DNA of 18,968 nt from SZUA-217 sp034658975 (lineage in GTDB: Bacteria; Actinomycetota; Acidimicrobiia; Spongiisociales; ZC4RG35), in contig JAYEGJ010000182.1 of assembly GCA_034658975.1 (NCBI GenBank), positions 1-18,968 of the forward strand, given 5' to 3'. The notes beneath the pieces are model-generated. The model was given only the letters and a program-made list of their open reading frames with translations, ran no database searches and was not told where the DNA came from. Made by a program: the position numbers and the translations under genes. Shown piece after piece: positions 14,312 to 18,968 of the stretch. Numbering within the stretch: position 1 is the first letter of the stretch; the number at the start of each line of letters is the position of its first letter.

Positions 14312-15763
14312 ATGACTGAACATCAGGCCCTAGATCCGCTGGTTCTCGGTCGCAGACTTCGCCACTACAGGAAAAAGGCAGGTCTCACCCTCGACCAGGT
14401 GGGCATGGAGGTCGGGAAACCGGCGCCCTACCTCTCCCTGCTGGAAAATGGCAAGAAGGAGCCGCGGATCACCCTCGTGATGGACCTCGCCGCCGCCCTC
14501 GACGTTGGTGTCGGCGAGCTGCTCGACCCCTCACCTCCCTCCAAAAGGGACGCTCTCGAGATCTCGCTGATCCAGTCTCAACAGACTTCGTTGTTCGAAT
14601 CGCTAGGGCTACCGGCGGTCAAACCCAATGCGAGGATGGACAATGAGACCCTGGCCCACATCGTTGGCCTCCACGAGGCCCTGCGACAAAAGTCGAGTCT
14701 CGAATCGGCCGGCTCCGAGGAGGTACGACGAGCGAATGGAGCTGTCGCCCGGCATCTCTCGGAGAGCGATGGGTATCTCGAAGAGCTCGAGTGGGCCGCT
14801 CAGGATGCCCTCAAGGCCTCCGGTTACACCGGCGAGGGTCCTTTTTCGTCGCGCAATCTCATCGACCTCAGCTCACATGCCGGCTTCGATCTCCGCCCGA
14901 TCGACGACATGCCCTTCTTCGCCCGCTCGATCGTCGACATGGCCAACCGGCGGATCTATATCGCTCAGAGAAACGAACTCAGAACCCGTCAGGCCCGAAA
15001 GGCCATCCTCCAGACGCTCGCCGGCTTTCTCTTGGACCATGAAGCAGAACCACCTCTCGAGACCTTCCTCCGCCAGCGAGTGGAGACCGCCTACTTCGCC
15101 GCCGCAGTGCTGGCCCCGGAGAGTGCCGTGGTCAATCGTCTCGCCGCGGCCAAAGAACAACACGACATCGACGTCGAGGATGTGAAGGAGCTGTTCTATG
15201 TCTCGTACGAGATGGCTGCATGGAGGACCGCCAATCTCCTGACGAGGCACCTCGATATGAGAAGCCACCTCCTGGTCAGCGATGAGATGGGGACCATCGT
15301 CAAGGGATACGCCAACGACGGTGTTCCGGTCGCTCGGGACGCTCACGGAGGAATGGAAACCCAGCGCCTCTGTACGAAATGGGGAGCAGTCGCCACGCTT
15401 CACTCACAGGAGAGATTCGGGTCTCGTCACCAATACACCGATACTCCGGCCGGGACCTACTTCTGCACCACCCACGTCGAGGCCGGCAGAGACCCCACCA
15501 ACGCCATCACTTTCGGTGTGCAGTTCTCCGACGCCCGTTGGTTCCGCGGGCGGGATACCGACAACCGGCTGACTTCGACTTGTCCTGATCCGGCCTGCTG
15601 TCAGACGGCTCCAAGCGATCTGGCGTCCCGCTGGGAGGACAAGGTGGTGGTGTCGGCACGCTCTCAGGCCCGGATTCTCGGACTGCTTGCGGCCGACCCC
15701 TATCCGAAGCTGGACATCCCCGAGGTCCTGACCGTCGTGGAGGCCCACTCCGACGCCAAATAG
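14312..15763 (+). CDS. XRE-family short-chain acyl-CoA-type regulator (RamB/PrpR-like)
   Basis: The 483-residue protein has an N-terminal XRE helix-turn-helix (about 11-72; LTLDQVGMEVGKPAPYLSLL), a middle IrrE/ImmA-like region and a C-terminal domain typical of RamB and PrpR. In actinomycetes such proteins control aceA/aceB, acetate and propionate genes by sensing short-chain acyl-CoAs. The C-terminal half has Cys354, Cys385, Cys424, Cys429 and Cys430 (STCPDPACC); PrpR of M. tuberculosis binds a [4Fe-4S] cluster with cysteines in this area, so a redox-sensing cluster is plausible. The ATG at 14312 has GGA six bases upstream; an ATG at 14300, with a short leader, is possible. The upstream ORF extension to 14024 overlaps aceB and is rejected. 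Divergent placement implies control of aceBA. Confidence 0.88.
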   Translation: MTEHQALDPLVLGRRLRHYRKKAGLTLDQVGMEVGKPAPYLSLLENGKKEPRITLVMDLAAALDVGVGELLDPSPPSKRDALEISLIQSQQTSLFESLGLPAVKPNARMDNETLAHIVGLHEALRQKSSLESAGSEEVRRANGAVARHLSESDGYLEELEWAAQDALKASGYTGEGPFSSRNLIDLSSHAGFDLRPIDDMPFFARSIVDMANRRIYIAQRNELRTRQARKAILQTLAGFLLDHEAEPPLETFLRQRVETAYFAAAVLAPESAVVNRLAAAKEQHDIDVEDVKELFYVSYEMAAWRTANLLTRHLDMRSHLLVSDEMGTIVKGYANDGVPVARDAHGGMETQRLCTKWGAVATLHSQERFGSRHQYTDTPAGTYFCTTHVEAGRDPTNAITFGVQFSDARWFRGRDTDNRLTSTCPDPACCQTAPSDLASRWEDKVVVSARSQARILGLLAADPYPKLDIPEVLTVVEAHSDAK

Positions 15764-15787
15764 GAGCAGCCTCAGGCTGCGTGCTCC
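15763..15787 (+). terminator. Hairpin after the regulator gene
   Basis: Starting at the last base of the stop codon, GGAGCA and TGCTCC arms enclose a second perfect stem GCAGCC-tca-GGCTGC (15766-15780). The two stems are alternative or partly nested. There is no U-tract (GATAGGCTTGG follows), so it is a weak terminator candidate or mRNA 3'-end structure. Confidence 0.35.
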
Positions 15788-15836
15788 GATAGGCTTGGAT
15801 TTCAGAAGCCGAGGAGCCCCTATCGAGAACGCGAAG

Positions 15837-16037
15837 ATGAACCTGTTCGGCAGCGCACCTGGCGAGCACGACATCAAGTGGCGCGAGTGTCTTGAGTGTG
15901 GCAACAGGTACCGGCCAACTCGAGCCCGCCATCACGCTCAATGGTGCTCGGCCAACTGTCAGGCGGCATCGATCCAGCGACAACGCAAGGAATTGCAGAG
16001 CTCGTGGCAGGTGCGCCTCCGGTGGATTCCTAGATAG
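15837..16037 (+). CDS. Small zinc-finger-like protein (66 residues)
   Basis: A short basic protein with four cysteines in the pattern C18-x2-C21-x15-C37-x3-C41 (ECLECGNRYRP ... WCSANCQAAS), followed by an Arg/Gln/Lys-rich helix (SIQRQRKELQ). This is the layout of small treble-clef or zinc-ribbon domains found in DNA/RNA-binding and plasmid-replication-related proteins. The ATG at 15837 is chosen; a TTG at 15795 would add 14 residues. Neither has a strong ribosome binding site. It lies 73 bases after the regulator on the same strand and may be read from that promoter. No function is assigned. Confidence 0.62.
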   Translation: MNLFGSAPGEHDIKWRECLECGNRYRPTRARHHAQWCSANCQAASIQRQRKELQSSWQVRLRWIPR

Positions 16038-16049
16038 AGCCTCCACCGG
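16019..16049 (+). terminator. 8-bp inverted repeat over the zinc-finger gene stop codon
   Basis: CCGGTGGA (16019-16026) and TCCACCGG (16042-16049) form a perfect 8-bp stem with a 15-base loop that contains the TAG stop of the small gene. A second repeat, GTCGGG-attag-CCCGAC (16060-16076), follows. Neither has a U-tract. Together they may form a terminator between the convergent small gene and the S10 peptidase gene. Confidence 0.4.
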
Positions 16050-16099
16050 TGTGCAACGCGTCGGGATTAGCCCGACCCGTCGCACTCCAACTGCTCCGG

Positions 16100-17581
16100 T
16101 TAGGACGTTTCGCCGACGAACTCCCTGAGATGGGCGGCAAGCGCCTCCAGAGACGGCTTGTGCAGATACATCATGTGACCGGCCTCGTAGTACTCCATCC
16201 TCACGTTCTCCCGCACCTCCGGATCAAGCCCCATGTGGGCGAAGGTGTACTCGGTGGCGAAATAGGGGGTCGCCAGATCGAAGTACCCGTTGGCAACAAA
16301 CACTTTGGTGCCCTTGGACCTCGACAGGACCTCGCGCATGTTCTCGGAGGTGTCGACAAAGGATCCCTTGAAGTCCTCGTAGTCCCACTGCTTCCAGACG
16401 TTCATCGCCATGATGTTGTAGATCTCTTTGCTCTCGAACCCGATCTCCTCGCGGAGATACTGGTTCAGCGCCGAGGCGGCAACCGCACCGGAGGCATCGC
16501 CGGCCGGGTCGACTTCGATGTTGTCACCTGCGCTGATTCGATCGATACCCGTGTAGCGAGAATCGAGGCGACCGACCGTCCTCCGCTGGTCCCGTAGCAA
16601 CTCCTTGCAGAAGCGCATGATTTGCATTCGGTTGTCATAGTGATCGATGTAGTCGGACGAGATCCCCGTGTACTCCGCGAGCTTGGCGGCCACCCTCGCC
16701 TTAGTCTCGGCATCGATCCGATCGCCTTGCGCCAGTGCCGTCCAGTACTCCCCGAGGGCGAACTCTTCCACCTCATCGAGGAACTCGCGTAGCGGCCGTG
16801 ACTGATGCTTGGCCGGCAACCGTTCGTGATACCAGGACGTGGCCGCGTAGGCCGGCAGGTAGAGGGCGAACGGCAGATCATTGCCCGGATGAAAGAGGTA
16901 GTTCACGTAGTCGACGCCGACCGTCTGGTAGTTGAGGATCGACGACACCAGGATGATCCCGTTGAACTCGACGGTGTAGGTGGCGAACAACTCGCGGGCG
17001 ATACCGGCCCCACGTAGCGTCCCATAGCTTTCCCCCGCCAAATACTTGGGCGACGCCCATCGGCCGTTGCGGTTCAAGTAGTGGACGATGAACTGACTGA
17101 AAGCTTCGATGTCCTTTTTGAAGTGGTGGAACTCCTTGACGTCTTCTTTTTTCTCGGTCGTGCTGAACCCGGTCCCGATGGCGTCGATGAAGACCAGGTC
17201 CGCAACATCCAGCAACGAGTGGTCGTTGTCGACCAACTCCCCCTGCATGCCGATTTTGAAGCCCTCCTCGTCGAATTCCATCCGCCGAGGGCCGAACACT
17301 CCAAGGTGAAGCCAGACGGTTGATGATCCGGGACCACCGTTGAAACAGAAGATAAGGGGCCGGTCCGCAGGGTCGGCATCGTCTTGGGTGTACGACACGT
17401 AGAAGAACGACACCTTCTTGTCGTCGACTTCGAAGACCTGGGTTGCCGCGGTAGCGGTGTAGGCGACCTCGGTTCCAGCGAAGCTCTTGGTGTGCTTTTT
17501 AGATGTCGTCCGCTCCTTGACCTTCGAAGCCTCTCCCTGTTTCGACTTCTTTGGCTTCTTCTTCGATTTGTCTTTGGCCAT
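16100..17581 (-). CDS. S10 family serine carboxypeptidase-like protein
   Basis: An alpha/beta-hydrolase of peptidase family S10, whose members remove C-terminal residues from peptides. Over 493 residues it shows the oxyanion motif NGGPGSS (81-87), catalytic Ser185 in GESYG, Asp435 in NGYFDLATP and His469 in EAGHMMY, so the triad is complete. The N-terminus is very Lys-rich (about residues 2-30) with no signal peptide or lipobox, unlike the exported or vacuolar family members, so a cytoplasmic or nucleic-acid-associated location is inferred. The ATG at 17581 has no clear ribosome binding site. It lies 32 bases after the E2 gene on the same strand and is probably the last gene of that operon; why it sits there is unknown. 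Confidence 0.93.
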   Translation of the reverse strand: MAKDKSKKKPKKSKQGEASKVKERTTSKKHTKSFAGTEVAYTATAATQVFEVDDKKVSFFYVSYTQDDADPADRPLIFCFNGGPGSSTVWLHLGVFGPRRMEFDEEGFKIGMQGELVDNDHSLLDVADLVFIDAIGTGFSTTEKKEDVKEFHHFKKDIEAFSQFIVHYLNRNGRWASPKYLAGESYGTLRGAGIARELFATYTVEFNGIILVSSILNYQTVGVDYVNYLFHPGNDLPFALYLPAYAATSWYHERLPAKHQSRPLREFLDEVEEFALGEYWTALAQGDRIDAETKARVAAKLAEYTGISSDYIDHYDNRMQIMRFCKELLRDQRRTVGRLDSRYTGIDRISAGDNIEVDPAGDASGAVAASALNQYLREEIGFESKEIYNIMAMNVWKQWDYEDFKGSFVDTSENMREVLSRSKGTKVFVANGYFDLATPYFATEYTFAHMGLDPEVRENVRMEYYEAGHMMYLHKPSLEALAAHLREFVGETS

Positions 17582-17613
17582 GACCGGACAGGCTAGGCAA
17601 GGCCCGAGGCTGC

Positions 17614-18903
17614 TTAAGCGAGGAAGAGCGCCGGCTCCTCGAGATTCTCGATCAACAGCGCCATGAAACGCCGGCCCTGGCCACCATCGATGACACGATG
17701 ATCGTAGGACAGAGACAGCGGCATCATCGGAGCGATGGCGAGGTCGCCGTCGTAGACGATCGGCTTCGTCTGAGCCCGCCCAACGGACAGGATGCCGGTG
17801 GTTCCCGGCGGAACGATGGGAGTCCCGTGACCTCCCCCCAGGGCACCGATGTTGGAGATAGTGAAGGTCTGTCCGGTCAGTTCGTCAGGACTGAGCTTCC
17901 GCTCCTTGGCGCCATCGCCGAGTCTGCGAATCTCTTCAGCGAGTTCGAGGACGCCCTTCGAATCTGCATCCCTGATGACAGCGACCATCAGGCCGTCCGG
18001 GGTGTCAACGGCGATCCCGATGTCTCGGGCGCCGTGAACGATGAGGTCGTCGCCATCCAGAGTCGAGTTGAAATCGGGGTACGCGTCGAGAGCAGGCACC
18101 ACCGCCCTGACCACCAGGGCTTCGAGAGGGATCTTGGTGTTGTGGCGCTCCCCCAACGCCTGACGCACCTCGAGCAGACGGGTGGCGTCTACGTCGTCGA
18201 AGGTCGTCACGTGGGGAATCTCGGCCCAGCTCCTGGCCATGTTCGAAGCGATGGTCCTGCGAAGACGCGACATGCGGACGCGCTGGTCCTGTCTTGGGGC
18301 GGCCCCCCTCCCCGGCTCCGCCGGTTTTCCCTCCAACGTCGCTTCGCTCCTCGGGGAAACTGGGACGGCAGGCCGCGATGTCGCGATGGCCGCCTCGACA
18401 TCGTCGCGTGTGATCCTTCCGCCCGGGCCGGTGCCGGTGACGGTTTCGATGTCGATGCCGTTGTCCCTGGCCAACTTGCGGACCACAGGCAATGCCTTGA
18501 CCGGGCCGGCGCCTCCGACGGCAGGCTCCGGAACAGACTGTATAACTTCGGCCTCCTCCTCGAGCGTCCCCACCATTGGAGGTGGGGTGTCTTCCCAAAC
18601 GGCTGAGGTGTCAGGTGCCACGGCTGGAGAACCTGAATCCTTCACGACAGGTTCTGTTGCCTCACCTTCCTCGCCGATCACCACCAATACGGAACCGACC
18701 TCGATGACCTCTCCTTCGGCTCCACCGTGCCTCAAGACGGTTCCCGCGTACGGGGACGGGATCTCGACGACAGCCTTATCGGTCTCGACCTCGACCAGCG
18801 GTTGATCGGCCTCCACATATTCACCTTCGGGCACCAGCCATTGAACGATCTCTGCCTCGGTTAGACCTTCTCCGATGTCGGGCAATCTGAACTCGCTAGC
18901 CAC
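17614..18903 (-). CDS. Dihydrolipoamide acyltransferase (E2) of a 2-oxoacid dehydrogenase complex
   Basis: E2 passes acyl groups from E1 to CoA by a swinging lipoyl arm and forms the complex core. The 429-residue protein has one lipoyl domain (1-77, lipoylated Lys43 in ETDKAVVEIPS), an acidic Pro/Glu-rich linker, a peripheral subunit-binding domain (about 135-174, VRKLARDNGID and GTGPGGRITRDDVEAAI), and a catalytic core (about 205-429) with YDHRVIDGG (His402, Asp406). Both pyruvate and branched-chain 2-oxoacid complexes fit; the single lipoyl domain does not decide. The GTG start directly follows the TAG stop of the E1-beta gene and has GGAGG 6 bases upstream, indicating coupling. Confidence 0.95.
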   Translation of the reverse strand: MASEFRLPDIGEGLTEAEIVQWLVPEGEYVEADQPLVEVETDKAVVEIPSPYAGTVLRHGGAEGEVIEVGSVLVVIGEEGEATEPVVKDSGSPAVAPDTSAVWEDTPPPMVGTLEEEAEVIQSVPEPAVGGAGPVKALPVVRKLARDNGIDIETVTGTGPGGRITRDDVEAAIATSRPAVPVSPRSEATLEGKPAEPGRGAAPRQDQRVRMSRLRRTIASNMARSWAEIPHVTTFDDVDATRLLEVRQALGERHNTKIPLEALVVRAVVPALDAYPDFNSTLDGDDLIVHGARDIGIAVDTPDGLMVAVIRDADSKGVLELAEEIRRLGDGAKERKLSPDELTGQTFTISNIGALGGGHGTPIVPPGTTGILSVGRAQTKPIVYDGDLAIAPMMPLSLSYDHRVIDGGQGRRFMALLIENLEEPALFLA

Positions 18904-18968
18904 CTATTCCTCCAGCGTTCTCTTCGCAGCAGCCTTGATTCGCTCTACAGATGGAAGGTAGTGGTGTT
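18904..18968 (-). CDS. 2-oxoacid dehydrogenase E1 component, beta subunit (C-terminal end only)
   Basis: Only the last 20 codons and stop are present: HHYLPSVERIKAAAKRTLEE, then TAG. A YLPSVERI-type segment followed by a helix is the usual C-terminus of E1-beta subunits of pyruvate/branched-chain 2-oxoacid dehydrogenases. The gene extends beyond the window edge. Its stop abuts the E2 GTG with no gap. The identification rests on this short tail plus the E2 neighbour. Confidence 0.8.
   Translation of the reverse strand, partial: HHYLPSVERIKAAAKRTLEE

Noticed and set aside
1..18968. CRISPR array, tRNA, rRNA, insertion sequence or attachment site
   Set aside because: No regularly spaced repeats, cloverleaf-like segments, transposase motifs or terminal repeats were seen by eye; a covariance-model scan was not possible.

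Overview
The window is GC-rich, gene-dense bacterial chromosome with short intergenic gaps, many GTG starts and several stop/start overlaps. An actinomycete is suggested by an actinobacterial-type LexA box, a RecA intein that closely resembles the Mycobacterium leprae one, an aceB-aceA pair with a RamB/PrpR-like regulator, and the 2-oxoacid dehydrogenase genes. RNase Y (absent from mycobacteria) points to a deeper branch such as Acidimicrobiia or a relative. That placement is inference; there is no rRNA here.

Region 1 (about 1-7381, all minus strand). Transcription order is a type II GAPDH-like gene, a small unknown gene, rimO, cinA, thpR, recA, rny. The rimO/cinA and cinA/thpR junctions overlap, so this is one conserved RNA/DNA maintenance cluster. 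recA has its own SOS-controlled promoter. Its RecA is split by a 359-residue intein, with both LAGLIDADG motifs present, placed in the DNA-binding L2 loop. recX is absent.

Region 2 (7519-8103, plus strand). A compact two-gene toxin-antitoxin module: a ribbon-helix-helix antitoxin, probably leaderless, overlapping a MazF-type endoribonuclease. An inverted repeat lies against the -10 box.

Region 3 (8114-11357). A Rieske [2Fe-2S] domain fused to a pyruvate-oxidase-like ThDP enzyme (minus) diverges from a metal-dependent amidohydrolase (plus). A perfect 16-bp palindrome sits in the shared promoter region. This is the most unusual enzyme and the best candidate for an undescribed function.

Region 4 (11384-15763). 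The glyoxylate shunt: malate synthase (aceB) and isocitrate lyase (aceA) on the minus strand, divergent from an XRE-family short-chain acyl-CoA-type regulator with conserved C-terminal cysteines. Together they would allow growth on acetate or fatty acids under regulator control.

Region 5 (15764-18968). A tiny zinc-finger-like gene (plus) converges on a minus-strand operon: the E1-beta C-terminus (cut by the window edge), the E2 acyltransferase of a 2-oxoacid dehydrogenase complex, and a cytoplasmic-looking S10 serine carboxypeptidase. No tRNA, rRNA, insertion sequence or CRISPR array was seen, and no gap exceeds 300 bases.
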